Source: Paraphysomonas bandaiensis (Eukaryota > Chrysophyceae). From it: a stretch of DNA of 49,011 nt. The stretch covers positions 1 to 49,011 of the forward strand of contig CBFFRP010000206.1 in NCBI GenBank assembly GCA_965644295.1. The letters are read 5' to 3'. Below the pieces are notes generated by a model, which worked only from the letters and a program-made list of their open reading frames with translations, did not search any database and was not told where the DNA came from. A program made the position numbers and the translations under genes. Every line of letters begins with the position of its first letter. Position 1 is the stretch's first letter. This document shows, in pieces, positions 9,168 to 20,298 of this stretch.

Positions 9168-10274
9168 ATGTACCGACAACAGCATCGGAGGGGCAGCACA
9201 GGGGCAACATCCGTAGTCCCGTTTTTCTGTTCTGTACGTGAATATTAGTATGATCGAATGGGGATGGCGGGCTCTTCATATCTACACACCACATCCAAAT
9301 AAGCATATCTTCATATTTAAACTATTCGGAATACACTGTTGTGTTGTTGTGCCCACTGTAGAAACTTAATTTCATCGATTTTATGCTGTAATGATGCAGG
9401 AAGTTCACCCAAATATTGACCACAGTTTGGACCACACAATCCCATTATCATGAAGTGCTCGTTACAATCATACATCCCTAGTAGATGAAGACTGTCCCCT
9501 GGATGATTTGTCATTAGATATATTTTGAAGGAGCTTCAGAAAGAGCTACCAGCGGATGATGCATACGACTAAAAGTGTTTACATGAAGCTCTTCTGCAGC
9601 AGTGCAGGGCAACTATGAAAGGAAGGATATATGCAAAGATATCCAAAGAGAATGGGGAAATGGAGGGAGAAACAAAACTAGGAGACAAGATTTGAAGATA
9701 GGTGGCATTGAATATATATCATTATGCTTTATCATGAAGACTTTAAAGCGAACTAGAATTTAAGGACATACATACTTCCCTTGCAGTAAGTTGTAAGACG
9801 AAGTTGTTTGTGAGTATGGATTTCATGATATATACAACTAATGTGGTGTACGTTGTAGATCGCCGTAATGATATTGCATTTCGGTCAATAGTACATACTT
9901 AAATCATCGTATGCCTTATTTGCATAAACCATTTGATGTAACCTAAAACTGTAATGATGTATGTTATACTTTCCGTGTAGTAAGCTATTTATGCATGTAT
10001 ATTGCATGATGTAACAAGTGTAATGTATACTGTAGGCCGCTGCAATGATATTCGAATTTGTTTTTGTTAATTGCACATACTCAAACCTTCGTATGTCACA
10101 ACTATTTGTCTAACGTTATCTCGCAGCAGCAATTTCTAGCGAGCGTGTGCAAGCAAGCTAGGGACTATTTATTATAGTTTACAGACAATCGTTTCAATAT
10201 ACTCATGCTAAGGTATAGCAAGTAGCTATGTAACGCTTGTAAAATGTTTATATGTGCGCGAATAATAAGACGAA
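9168..10274. repeat. Left arm of a 1.1 kb inverted repeat
   Basis: This 1,107-base segment is the reverse complement of 11047-12164. Long stretches are identical by eye. The differences seen are one substitution (CTAGTAGATG against CATCCACTAG on the other arm) and a short insertion near the outer end of the right arm. The inner boundary is AATAATAAGACGAA at 10261-10274. Confidence 0.9.
9317..9514 (-). CDS. 65-residue ORF in left arm of inverted repeat
   Basis: A small frame encoding a protein with MYDCNEHFMIMGLCGPNCG, four cysteines in all, and an amphipathic C-terminus (HKIDEIKFLQWAQQ). The mirror copy at 11807-12004 differs at one residue (Leu versus Pro). Both copies read outward from the palindrome. 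The composition looks protein-like, but no family is recognised and no intron signals were pursued. Confidence 0.35.
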   Translation of the reverse strand: MTNHPGDSLHLLGMYDCNEHFMIMGLCGPNCGQYLGELPASLQHKIDEIKFLQWAQQHNSVFRIV

Positions 10275-11046
10275 GAGCCGTTGCATCTAACACTATTATA
10301 AAACGGGACAACCTCACTCCTGTACGTCATTTGTCTAAATTTTAAAGTCTAAAATTATTACTACCTGCCAAACTGTGTCTAGGTACAAGTAGGAAAAGGC
10401 TTGTTAAGCCCCTGATATAGTGGAGAAATTTTGCAAGGAGGAGGGGTGAGAAGAAAGAAATAATGCCGCAGCTTTGGCGAAACATGCGAAGGCGGCTTAG
10501 GCTCTGTTGGGAAGGTAATCAGAGAAGGACAGGTTTAATTCCTTATCTCCAGAGCAGTATAAGGCTGAGAAAGTGACCAAGAAAAGAGTAGAAGCTGAAG
10601 CAATAAGACAGAAGTTTGAAGCAGTCGCTGGAGAATTAGCTGAAGCTCTTGTTTTCCTTGAAACATATCATCGTTGAAGAGTATCTGAGTTAAACGTTTA
10701 TGAAGTATATTAGTTGAAACATGTTTTGTTTGAAAAGTGTTTCAGCTGTAACATGTCTTGTTTGAAAAGTGTTTTAGTTGTAACATGTCTTGTTTGAAAA
10801 ATATTTTAGTTTTAACATGTTTTGTATGAACAAATGAGAAGTATTCTAGCTGAACCATGTTTTGTTTAAAAAGTGTGTTAAGTAGAAACGTACTAACCTT
10901 TTTTAAAAGTATCTGAATTGAAACAACTTTTGAAACATCTACACGATGTATGAAATAAATTGCCCAGGAATAGTATGAGAAAAATTCCATGTACTTGCAC
11001 GAAACAGATTGCTTACGAGGCCAGGCAGCAAGCAGTATAACCGTTT
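10275..11046. other. Spacer of the inverted repeat, with a coiled-coil coding fragment
   Basis: The 772-base loop between the arms is not inverted. On the + strand, 10519-10677 is open and encodes a helical fragment ending in a stop (QYKAEKVTKKRVEAEAI, then GELAEALVFLETYHR). It resembles the last exon of a coiled-coil gene; no start is visible. Confidence 0.4.
10715..10885 (+). repeat. ~32-base tandem repeat, about five units
   Basis: The unit is approximately AGYTGTAACATGTCTTGTTT followed by GAAAAGTGTTTT. The two central units are nearly identical and the outer ones diverged. It lies within the loop of the inverted repeat. Confidence 0.75.
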
Positions 11047-12164
11047 TTCGTCTTATTATTCGCGCACATATAAACATTTTACAAGCGTTACATAGCTACT
11101 TGCTATACCTTAGCATGAGTATATTGAAACGATTGTCTGTAAACTATAATAAATAGTCCCTAGCTTGCTTGCACACGCTCGCTAGAAATTGCTGCTGCGA
11201 GATAACGTTAGACAAATAGTTGTGACATACGAAGGTTTGAGTATGTGCAATTAACAAAAACAAATTCGAATATCATTGCAGCGGCCTACAGTATACATTA
11301 CACTTGTTACATCATGCAATATACATGCATAAATAGCTTACTACACGGAAAGTATAACATACATCATTACAGTTTTAGGTTACATCAAATGGTTTATGCA
11401 AATAAGGCATACGATGATTTAAGTATGTACTATTGACCGAAATGCAATATCATTACGGCGATCTACAACGTACACCACATTAGTTGTATATATCATGAAA
11501 TCCATACTCACAAACAACTTCGTCTTACAACTTACTGCAAGGGAAGTATGTATGTCCTTAAATTCTAGTTCGCTTTAAAGTCTTCATGATAAAGCATAAT
11601 GATATATATTCAATGCCACCTATCTTCAAATCTTGTCTCCTAGTTTTGTTTCTCCCTCCATTTCCCCATTCTCTTTGGATATCTTTGCATATATCCTTCC
11701 TTTCATAGTTGCCCTGCACTGCTGCAGAAGAGCTTCATGTAAACACTTTTAGTCGTATGCATCATCCGCTGGTAGCTCTTTCTGAAGCTCCTTCAAAATA
11801 TATCTAATGACAAATCATCCAGGGGACAGTCTTCATCCACTAGGGATGTATGATTGTAACGAGCACTTCATGATAATGGGATTGTGTGGTCCAAACTGTG
11901 GTCAATATTTGGGTGAACTTCCTGCATCATTACAGCATAAAATCGATGAAATTAAGTTTCTACAGTGGGCACAACAACACAACAGTGTATTCCGAATAGT
12001 TTAAATATGAAGATATGCTTATTTGGATGTGGTGTGTAGATATGAAGAGCCCGCCATCCCCATTCGATCATACTAATATTCACGTACAGAACAGAAAAAC
12101 GGGACTACGGATGTTGCCCCTCCGATGTGGGTGCTGCCCCTCCGATGCTGTTGTCGGTGTACAT
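11047..12164. repeat. Right arm of the 1.1 kb inverted repeat
   Basis: The mirror of 9168-10274. It contains a short local duplication of CCCCTCCGATG near 12117-12145 that the left arm lacks. It ends ~245 bases upstream of the lipoyl-domain gene. Confidence 0.9.
11807..12004 (+). CDS. 65-residue ORF in right arm of inverted repeat
   Basis: The mirror copy of the 9317-9514 frame, one residue different (SLHPLG instead of SLHLLG). It reads toward the lipoyl-domain gene. The preserved frame in both arms reflects the near-identity of the arms and is not independent evidence of coding. Confidence 0.35.
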   Translation: MTNHPGDSLHPLGMYDCNEHFMIMGLCGPNCGQYLGELPASLQHKIDEIKFLQWAQQHNSVFRIV

Positions 12165-12409
12165 ACAGGAGATATGTAAAATCAATAGCAGGATTTTTGA
12201 GAGTTGTTGGTTGGGTAAAATAAAAATAAACATCAGCAGCAGCAGCAGAGGAGTACCAATCGTAGTGCACCACACACAGTCGAAAAACACAAAAATACAC
12301 TTGCAATAACTCGATCTTCAACACTGAACCATATGGGCACCCACCACAATCCATGTAAGTCACAATCAGTCAGTTACATAGAGGCGCTTTACCAAGGTGT
12401 AGTATATCT

Positions 12410-13141
12410 ATGAGGATGATTAGAGCATTACGTCTAGCTGTGTTACAAACCCCGCGGAGCCTTTTTTATCGCGCCATGACATCTGGCAATTACCCGCACC
12501 ATGAGGTCGTAGGTATGCCTGCTCTCTCTCCCACAATGGTGGCGGGAACAATTGTGTCGTGGATTAAAAACGAAGGCGATGCAGTATCTGCCGGTGATAC
12601 TATTGCTGAAGTTGAAACCGATAAAGCCACAATAGTGCGTTACTATATGTTCTGCATCGATATTGTATTCACCGTTTATTGCGTGGTGTAGGGATTTGAT
12701 GCCGTAGATGACTTATACATTGCTAAGTTATTAGTTGAAGCTGGTTCAGAAGTAACTGTTGGAGCACCGATTATGATCACCGTTGAAAGCGAGGAGGATG
12801 TGTCCAAGTTTGCAGGGTATGAATTGCCTGCAACCAACTCCCATGAGGCCATGTTACCGAAGAAGGAACCCGTCCCTACAACAAGTAGCCCCCCACCAGT
12901 TATTTCAACCCTACCCGAGCGAAGAGATCCATCCTCAAAACCGTCCGCGCCAAGTCAACCTACCCCGATTGTGACCTCGGCATCTGTTGCGAACTCACCT
13001 TCCACCCGCTCTGCCTCTGTCCAGCCCGCCTCTATGTGGGGAACATATATCGCTAAGAGCCCTTTGAGCGTAAAATTCATTCGTGATCAAAAGAATTATG
13101 TTGCCAAATATGGGACATGTTGTCACAACCCGTTAGGTTAA
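12410..13141 (+). CDS. Mitochondrial lipoyl-domain protein (E2/E3BP-like), lacks catalytic domain
   Basis: Two exons, 12410-12634 and 12692-13141, are joined by a 57-base intron (GTGCGT...GTGTAG) in phase 0. The product is 224 residues. The N-terminus ([17 protein letters not shown]) is Arg-rich, Ser-containing and lacks acids, as in a mitochondrial presequence. A lipoyl domain follows: [16 protein letters not shown], then EVETDKAT with the lipoyl-acceptor Lys at residue 72, then [16 protein letters not shown] Pro/Ser-rich linker leads to a short C-terminal module ([20 protein letters not shown]). Pyruvate dehydrogenase E2 normally continues with a peripheral-subunit-binding domain and a 230-residue acyltransferase. 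Here a stop ends the protein at 13141. It could be an E3BP-like protein, a lipoyl carrier or a truncated E2. Confidence 0.7.
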
Positions 13142-13629
13142 TAGAGATTGGGTATATTACCTTCTTGTGCACTGTTCACTTTTGTGGGCTCCTTTTGAGA
13201 TCGGCATTTAGCATGTAACTTATCTTATATTTAATAATGTGCCTATCTAAAGTAGTTTATACGTGTCTTACTGACTAAAAGCTGTAGCTAGCTCAATATT
13301 GTCAGATGTACGTTTACATGCATACCTTCTACATAGAACATAACTATCATGCACAACGGAATAGTTAGAAGTGTAACTGATAATGACGACGTTATGATGG
13401 CGATCATGTATCTTCGACAGATACTCTCTCTAATTCAGTTCATGATATATTTCATTGAACATTATAACTCACAGATACAATCATGTATTAAGCTGAATCC
13501 TAATATAAAAATAGTGTGTACTGATTAGTTACAGGTAGAGGTCTAACTAGTTTGTCTAGCATTCATCTAGCTACTAAGTTGGTGCAGGTTTTTAACGCCT
13601 ATTGCTAATAATAAGACTTTCAATATAAG
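13142..13629 (+). repeat. Copia LTR fragments between two genes
   Basis: 13336-13508 matches, in direct orientation, the LTR of the minus-strand family-D element at 24.7-28.4 kb (shared ATCATGCACAACGGAATAGT, and TTCATGATATATTTCATTG). It supplies an uninterrupted version of the site into which element C later inserted. 13525-13621 resembles the 3' region of the family-B remnant near 6710-6810 (GGTCTAACTAG, and AACGCCTATTGCTAA). There is no coding potential. Confidence 0.65.
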
Positions 13630-16600
13630 TTATGCACACCAATTTGGCGCAATAATGCTTTCACAACGAGCGCATATATCAGTAAATTCGCCACTCCGAC
13701 CATCACCTACTACATCGGCACCTACACTTGTACTATAATACCAACATCGCTCGCATTTAAGACCTGATGCACGACCCACACCAATCGTAACTCCACTGGA
13801 AGATTCAGCTGCAGAAAGCACAGCATTGCTATTACGTTGAACCACTTGTAATGCGTCTACAATATAAACCTCAGACGCCATAAGAATAAATCTCAGATCA
13901 TCCACAGAATTAGTTTGGGAGTAACGAGGTTCACTTATTGCTTCTCCACCATTTCCTACCATAGAACGCAATCTGTCCTCCAGCTCTGGCTTTGCATTCT
14001 TATCTACGTGTATGAACACTTTGCATTCCTGTGGCGCTCCTATCTCTTTTGCAGCGCGCAGTACTTCCATACACCGATTTGTATCGTCTTTAATTAACTG
14101 AATCGTCTCCCAAAGTTCCATCTCGTGTAAATTAAACTGCGTAGCATTCTGTACCCATCCTCGCTCAAATATCGATCTTGTTGGAGCTGGGTAGGGATAA
14201 TTCAGCCATACGTCTTCTGCCATGTGGGGAAGTACGGGCGCCATCATCAGTACATACTGCTCAAGTACATACGAAAGGACTGTCTGGCAAGACTTTCTGC
14301 GGTAATCACACTCCTGTGATATATACAATCTGTCCTTCGAGATATCCAAGTAAAAGTTAGACAGATATTTGTTTCCAAAATTGGTAATAATCTGCATTGC
14401 ACGATAAAACTGGTAGGATTTGTACGCTTCATCCACATCACGAAACGTCAGAGACAGCAAACCCAATATGTACTTATCCAAGGAAGGCATGTCTTTAATG
14501 GCTACGACATCAGTCCTAGGGTTGAAACCACTGAGACTTCCCATTAAAAACCTCAGAGTATTGCGTAGCTTGCGGTAAGAATCTGAAACCCCTTTTATAA
14601 TATTGCTTCCAATGCAGATATCATTGCTGTAGTCAACTCCAGCAACCCAAAGACGTAAGGTATCCGCACCATATGCCGGGTCATTCTTAAGGTTTGAACC
14701 ACCATTGATAATTAATTCAGGATTTATGACATTCCCAAGAGATTTAGACATTTTGTAGCCCTTCTCGTCCAGCACAAAACCATGAGTGAGAACAGCTTTA
14801 TACGGGGCTTGTGCAGTGTTAGATTGAGCAACCGCGGTCAACAAGGAGCTCTGAAACCATCCCCTGTGTTGATCCGACCCCTCCAAGTATAAATCCGCCG
14901 GAAAAGTTAAGTATTCACGAGATTTAAGTACACCTGCCCACGAGGTCCCAGAATCAAACCATACGTCCATCGTGTCGGATCCCTTCTCGTATAAATGTGC
15001 AGGAATTCCGGAAGGCAGAAGTTCGTCGGTGCTCATTTCCCACCATGCATCAGCCCCATGCTCATATATCACACGGGCAATATGCTCAATTGTCTCGGGT
15101 GTAACGAGAGCTTCTCCAGACTCGACGTGGTAAAATACTGGGATAGGAACTCCCCACGCACGTTGACGAGAAATACACCAATCCTTACGAGAAGATACCA
15201 TGGATGATATCCTGTTGCGTCCGACAGCAGGTACCCACTCCACAGAATTAATCGCTGCAAGAGCATTATCGCGGCATGTGTCAACACTTGCAAACCACTG
15301 TGCTGTTGTGCGGAATATTGTGGGTTTCTTGGTCCTCCAATCATAGGGATACTTGTGAGTGTAAAGCTCTTCCTTGATGAGAGCACCTGATGACTTGAGA
15401 GCAGATATGACGGCTTCATTTCCCTCTTCCAGTACGCACAACCCTTCCAGATCTCTACCCGCCTCAAGAGTGAACCGCCCTAGTTCATCAACTGGAGAAA
15501 AAGGTTCTAAACCGAGCCGCTGTCCAACAATGAAATCCTCGGCCCCGTGACCAGGTGCCGTGTGTACTAAGCCTGTGCCACTGTCTGTATTTATGTAGTC
15601 TCCCCCAACAACCACCTGCAATTCTCTGGTAAGAGTGAGTGGGTGCTGATAACAAGTACCAGACAGATCACTGCCTCTAAGCGTACCGCATATCGATATA
15701 TATCTTGTTGATATATTAGATACAGCACAAAAGGATTCCACCAGGGCACTGGCCACAACATAGCACTTGATGGCTGCAGTGGAGCAATCTGCTAGTACAG
15801 AATACTCAAGGTCGCCACGCACAGCCACAGCCTGGTTGGCGGGTAGCGTCCATGGAGTAGTAGTCCATACCACCAAGAAAGTGTTGAGAGCACGTTTAGG
15901 TAGCATTGCAGCCAGCGGATCAGATGGACGACGCACAGACATACCAACATAAATTGATCGGGATACGTGTTGGTCATTGTACTCGAGCTCCGCTTCTGCC
16001 AAAGCAGATTGTGATGAGGGGCTCCAATGCACTGGCTTGCAACCACGGTATATGTGACCCTTGCTGATCATCTCTCCAAAAACTCTTATTTGTGCAGACT
16101 CGTATTCCTTTTGTTGTGTTTTATAGTGAGCGTCCCAATCGCCCCACACACCATACCGTTTGAACCCTTGCATTTGTGATGCGATAGCGTCATCAGCGTA
16201 TCTAGAAGCCTTTCTGCGAAGTGTAATCGGAGACAACTTTTCTCTCTCCTTGGCTCCCATGCTTTGCAGCACTTTCAACTCAATTGGCAACCCATGGCAA
16301 TCCCATCCAGGAATATACCGAACTTTCTTTCCATTTAGAATGTTATACCTATTAATAATATCTTTAAGAATCTTATTTAGTGCATGACCGATATGTAGAT
16401 CCCCATTGGCATACGGAGGACCATCGTGCAGTACAAATGGTTCGCCTCGGCTGGATTCATGAAGTTTCTCGTAAATACGATTCGTAGCCCAAAATTCCTG
16501 AATTAGAGGTTCTCTCTTTGCTGCGTGTGCTCGTTGTTCGAAAGTAGTTTTCGGCAGAATAACAGTGTGACTATATTTGCCTTCCTTGGGTTTGACATTC

Positions 16601-16680
16601 TTACGAGTAGTTGACGATAATCGCAAACAACGCAATGCAGTATAGGTTGGTGCTCTTGCTTGTTGCCCTAAGCGCATCAT
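13630..16680 (-). CDS. IARS2: Mitochondrial isoleucyl-tRNA synthetase
   Basis: An uninterrupted frame. Translation probably starts at the Met pair at 16680/16677, because the following residues (RLGQQARAPTYTALRCLRL) form a basic mitochondrial presequence; the frame is open upstream for 47 more codons. Class I synthetase motifs are intact: DGPPYANGDLHIGHALNKIL, WDCHGLPIEL, the editing-domain segment TTTPWTLPANQAVAV, DVWFDSGTSW, SDQHRGWFQSS, and KMSKSLGN at ~14735-14755. The C-terminus keeps the bacterial-type zinc cluster (CERC ... CARC). About 1,016 residues is typical of bacterial/organellar IleRS. It charges tRNA-Ile for mitochondrial translation. The gene is divergent from the kinase at 17212, with 530 bases between starts. 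Confidence 0.95.
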   Translation of the reverse strand: MMRLGQQARAPTYTALRCLRLSSTTRKNVKPKEGKYSHTVILPKTTFEQRAHAAKREPLIQEFWATNRIYEKLHESSRGEPFVLHDGPPYANGDLHIGHALNKILKDIINRYNILNGKKVRYIPGWDCHGLPIELKVLQSMGAKEREKLSPITLRRKASRYADDAIASQMQGFKRYGVWGDWDAHYKTQQKEYESAQIRVFGEMISKGHIYRGCKPVHWSPSSQSALAEAELEYNDQHVSRSIYVGMSVRRPSDPLAAMLPKRALNTFLVVWTTTPWTLPANQAVAVRGDLEYSVLADCSTAAIKCYVVASALVESFCAVSNISTRYISICGTLRGSDLSGTCYQHPLTLTRELQVVVGGDYINTDSGTGLVHTAPGHGAEDFIVGQRLGLEPFSPVDELGRFTLEAGRDLEGLCVLEEGNEAVISALKSSGALIKEELYTHKYPYDWRTKKPTIFRTTAQWFASVDTCRDNALAAINSVEWVPAVGRNRISSMVSSRKDWCISRQRAWGVPIPVFYHVESGEALVTPETIEHIARVIYEHGADAWWEMSTDELLPSGIPAHLYEKGSDTMDVWFDSGTSWAGVLKSREYLTFPADLYLEGSDQHRGWFQSSLLTAVAQSNTAQAPYKAVLTHGFVLDEKGYKMSKSLGNVINPELIINGGSNLKNDPAYGADTLRLWVAGVDYSNDICIGSNIIKGVSDSYRKLRNTLRFLMGSLSGFNPRTDVVAIKDMPSLDKYILGLLSLTFRDVDEAYKSYQFYRAMQIITNFGNKYLSNFYLDISKDRLYISQECDYRRKSCQTVLSYVLEQYVLMMAPVLPHMAEDVWLNYPYPAPTRSIFERGWVQNATQFNLHEMELWETIQLIKDDTNRCMEVLRAAKEIGAPQECKVFIHVDKNAKPELEDRLRSMVGNGGEAISEPRYSQTNSVDDLRFILMASEVYIVDALQVVQRNSNAVLSAAESSSGVTIGVGRASGLKCERCWYYSTSVGADVVGDGRSGEFTDICARCESIIAPNWCA

Positions 16681-16821
16681 TATAATATGTATATCTCTAC
16701 GTGGTCCACATGAATACCTACAAAATACAACAGAGAAATCCGCATTCAATAAGGATAACAAATGATCGACTGTCCTTGTACACGATATTTTGTACTTGCT
16801 TTCAATGACATCGGGAGCCAT

Positions 16822-17205
16822 ATGTTGATCTCCAGATTTACTTCATACGATGTACGATCTCACTACAAATAGCGCACAAAAGGTCGAAAATTCATCGTAA
16901 ACCTCCGGATTTGATGAATTGAAAAAAACAAATAATCGCGATATACAGAGTATTTATATCGCACACCCTTTCAAAATAAAGCTATTTTTCACTAAACACC
17001 TGATATTTACGTATTATATTTAGCAACCCTCCAAAGATTCTGTACATTCCTGGCTATATATATACCAATACACGAGCAGTACGTACAGCAGTAGATGTTG
17101 TGGAAAGGTGCTATCATGAAGAATTTATTGTGATGTCGTTACATTGACAAGATTTCTAAGCTGGAACAGTAATAGAGATGTGATGGCGGTGTTAACGATC
17201 GAATA
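16822..17205. promoter_or_regulatory. Divergent intergenic region (IleRS / histidine kinase)
   Basis: This A/T-rich region between two divergent genes must hold both promoters. No clear TATA or initiator element can be singled out. A short upstream ORF (ATG at about 17183, overlapping the kinase start) precedes the kinase. Confidence 0.3.
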
Positions 17206-17211
17206 TTGCTG

Positions 17212-19755
17212 ATGTTTGACCGGATACGACTGTTTCGAGTCCTTTTGTCGCTTACAAGAGAGAGTGATTATTTTATTCTCGCTCAAGACGCCTATGTGGT
17301 CTTACACAGCATATTGGAGCAACTTGCTAATCTTGATACAATCATAGATGAGTTTTATGAAAAAATCGATACCCTTATAGAAGAGGCAGCGAAAGATGTT
17401 GAGATTGAGGCCTATAAGTCTGCAGTATGTAGCCTCCAGATGCTGATGATGGAACGAGAATCCTGGTGTAATATGCTGCAGCCATTTCTTTGTGACTGTG
17501 AAGAGTTTTGGTTCTGTTCCCCTGTTGATCGTGTCACTGGGAAGTACAATGCTATTTCTCTGAGGAGCCTTCAATCGTCAGAAAAACGTTGGCATAAGTA
17601 TCACAATCTCAGAGAAGAAATTCCCACTGCAATCATACTTAAGCTGCAGCGATTCCGCTCCCGAGTAACGGATTTAGTTCAAGAACATTTTTCTGAGCTC
17701 TTGTCAGCGACACTTGTTGAAGAAGAGGCTGAGAGATCAGCAAGATCTCAACTATCTAGATTGTCTTGTAAGTATGCCAATATCATTTCTTGTGGCATCA
17801 CTGAGGAATTTGATGCCACCAACAATTCTGTTACTGTCGTATGTAATTTTCCGGTGACCCATTTTTTTGTTGCCGATCATAAGTTCGCGAAACTGTTAGG
17901 TTATTCAACGACGAGGCTTCTCGCTATACCATTTGTAAATTTTATTATCAACACAGGGACCACGACATCTGTGGTTCGAAATATAGTGGAGTTACAGTCA
18001 CCTACCCATGTGACATTATTCTACCGCACAGCTACATGTTCCGTAGTCGTAGTATCGTGGGAAATCTGCCCGAAGCCGATTGGAAGTCACGCAGTCGTTG
18101 CTCGAGGAATTAATATAACTCGTGAATTAGAGGAATCTAAACAATATCAAACAGCTAATATTCAGAAGATGCTTCGACAGTGGCTACACTCTATCCGCAA
18201 CGCAAGTTTCCAGCAGCAGGCACAGGTAATTCGCGACGATATTCAGGCCCTCGAGAAAAGTATTGATGATGATGAGTTCAGCAAGGGTTTTCAGCATGTG
18301 TACGATGGGCTGAGAACTCTTATATACACCGCTAAAGCTTCGGTTGGGCTTATCGGTAAGTCATCGTTATGATGGTGACATGTATCTACATTATGTGCAA
18401 CTGCTATGTATATATGTTTTGTACCACGATTTATTGACGCACGTTTTGAAATGACAGATCAAGCACTGAATTCTAAGGGTCTACTGCAGTATACCTCTCT
18501 TCATGATTTTGTGAATTCTATTGCAACTTTTTCCTCGGTATTTTCGAAGAGCGAAGGTATCGACGACATTTTGAACACATTTGACCTCCACTTTAACGAC
18601 AATGTGACTACCCCCGAGCAGTTGCGGTCGATATATGTCCAAGGAGACATGTGTAGTCTGCAATCTCTTATTGACAATATATACTCCAATGCCATAAAGT
18701 TTACAGACCACACACTTGGTGTAAATGTCGTTATGCATATTGAGCACCAAGGAGACTCAGTGCACTGCACTCTTCAGATCACGGACAATTCCCCTCTTGG
18801 CTTGCCCCAGAATGTGATTCGTTATTTTCAAAAACACATAAGTCCATGTAAAGTCGACGATCAGCGGTCCAGACGTTTTGGTAGCTCTGTAACGAGTACC
18901 GATTCAGATGATGCATGTATGGATTTTGATTACAAAGAATTACCTGACGATTGGCATGGAGGTTGGACAAATCCATCTCCACCAGTCTCAAGAGGAGTCA
19001 GCCGTAGCAACAGTAGGAAGGCGAGTATGTCAGCTCAATATGGCTCAAGATCCACTGTTGTAGACACAAAGGACGGTTCCATACACACTGGCATACCACA
19101 CATTGTTGAATTATTTCATAAGCTCACGGAAAGTGCCGAGTATAACTTTGATATGGTTGTGACTGCGAGAGCGAATGGTTCGTCGTACACATTGTCCTTC
19201 TCGTTGGGGGTACTGTCGGCAGCGGAGTTGGCATTAGACGTCGAAGACGACTACCCCGAGAATAATACGGCACTTCAAAATATCAGACCTATGGAGGGAA
19301 AAGAGTCTATACAGGGAATGGATGGAACGGAATTCCTGAGTGCCGAAAGAGACCATCTACTAAAACCAACTGAAGAACAATATATGCTGGTTGTGGATGA
19401 TAGTCATGTAATTCGGCGAATTGTAGGCAGATATCTTGAGAAATATGAAGTGCGATATCATGCGTGTGCAGACGGAACAGAAGCATTTGAGTGGTTCAAA
19501 GAACATAGTGACATATGCTTCGGATTAATTACAGATTTGGAGATGCCACGAATGGGCGGGGACGCATTGATACAGGAAGTCAAAGCCTTACGCCCGACGC
19601 TTCCCTGCGTTATTGTATCTGGAAACGAAATACCAATTGGCAGTAGACCCTCTGGAGCCGCTGCTTGTTTTATAAAGCCTATATCGATGACTAGCATGAA
19701 TGATCTCTTGCATGAACTCTACCGGTGTGCAGCAGCACTTCGTAGGGAGGCATAG
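17212..19755 (+). CDS. Hybrid histidine kinase with PAS and receiver domains
   Basis: Two exons, 17212-18355 and 18458-19755, are joined by a 102-base intron (GTAAGT ... TGACAG, phase 1), giving 813 residues. Residues 1-190 are helical. About 195-305 resembles a PAS sensor (FVADHKFAKLLGYSTTRLL, ending GINITRELEE). The phospho-acceptor is probably His326 in WLHSIRNAS. The ATPase N-box is LIDNIYSNAIKFT (~453-465), but the G boxes are weak (DNSPLGLP; HTGIPHIVELF) and separated by a Ser-rich insert. The receiver domain is complete: Asp695/696, phospho-Asp741 (TDLEMPRMGG), Ser769 and Lys788. No membrane segment is seen, so it is probably a soluble phosphorelay sensor. The ligand is unknown. Confidence 0.85.
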
Positions 19756-20114
19756 TCGTATGACTAGTTTTTTATTGATTAGTTATATACCTATATTCTG
19801 AGTACACCGCCCACACACCCACTCCTTCTCTTACATGATGTCATTTTTATACAAAATCTTAGCAGTGAAATTACAAACTTCTGGCTTTTAATAAAAGTTG
19901 CATAATTAGATGTTGTTAAGAAGGAATTGTAACGGTGTCATATTTAAACCTACTGAATTTTCCATTTGCCTCTACTAAACAAAAAGGGTCATTTGTTCCT
20001 ACCAAATTCTGCAGATATATTCATGACAGATAAGCCATATTTAAATTTAGTATTTTAGAATATGGATTATATTCTTGTATATTCAGTGTGTCACTTATAG
20101 ACCATGTACGAGAA
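19756..20114 (+). mobile_element. Left part of an older copia LTR (family E), split by element B1
   Basis: This non-coding, A/T-rich stretch ends at GAGAA, the target duplication of element B1, and resumes at 22608. The reunited sequence leads to a primer-binding-site/gag start at 22862, so it should be the LTR of family E. Its true 5' end was not found. The first ~150 bases may be the kinase 3' flank. Confidence 0.4.
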
Positions 20115-20298
20115 TGTTGAGTTTTGCTGTTTGAGCAATTAAAAGCTGTAATTCTAAGATATTGGAATTATGACGGTTACTGGAGAATACAGTAGTGATG
20201 AGCTGTATTATGAGAAGTGATATCATGACGATGTAAGATCGTACTAGAAATGAGTGGTAGTAGAGATAACGTGATATATTGCTTATTATATTTATTAT

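Noticed and set aside
9885-10076. 63-residue ORF duplicated at 11245-11436
   Set aside because: Present twice only because it lies in the inverted-repeat arms; composition is low in charge and rich in Tyr/Ile from A/T-rich DNA. No support for coding.
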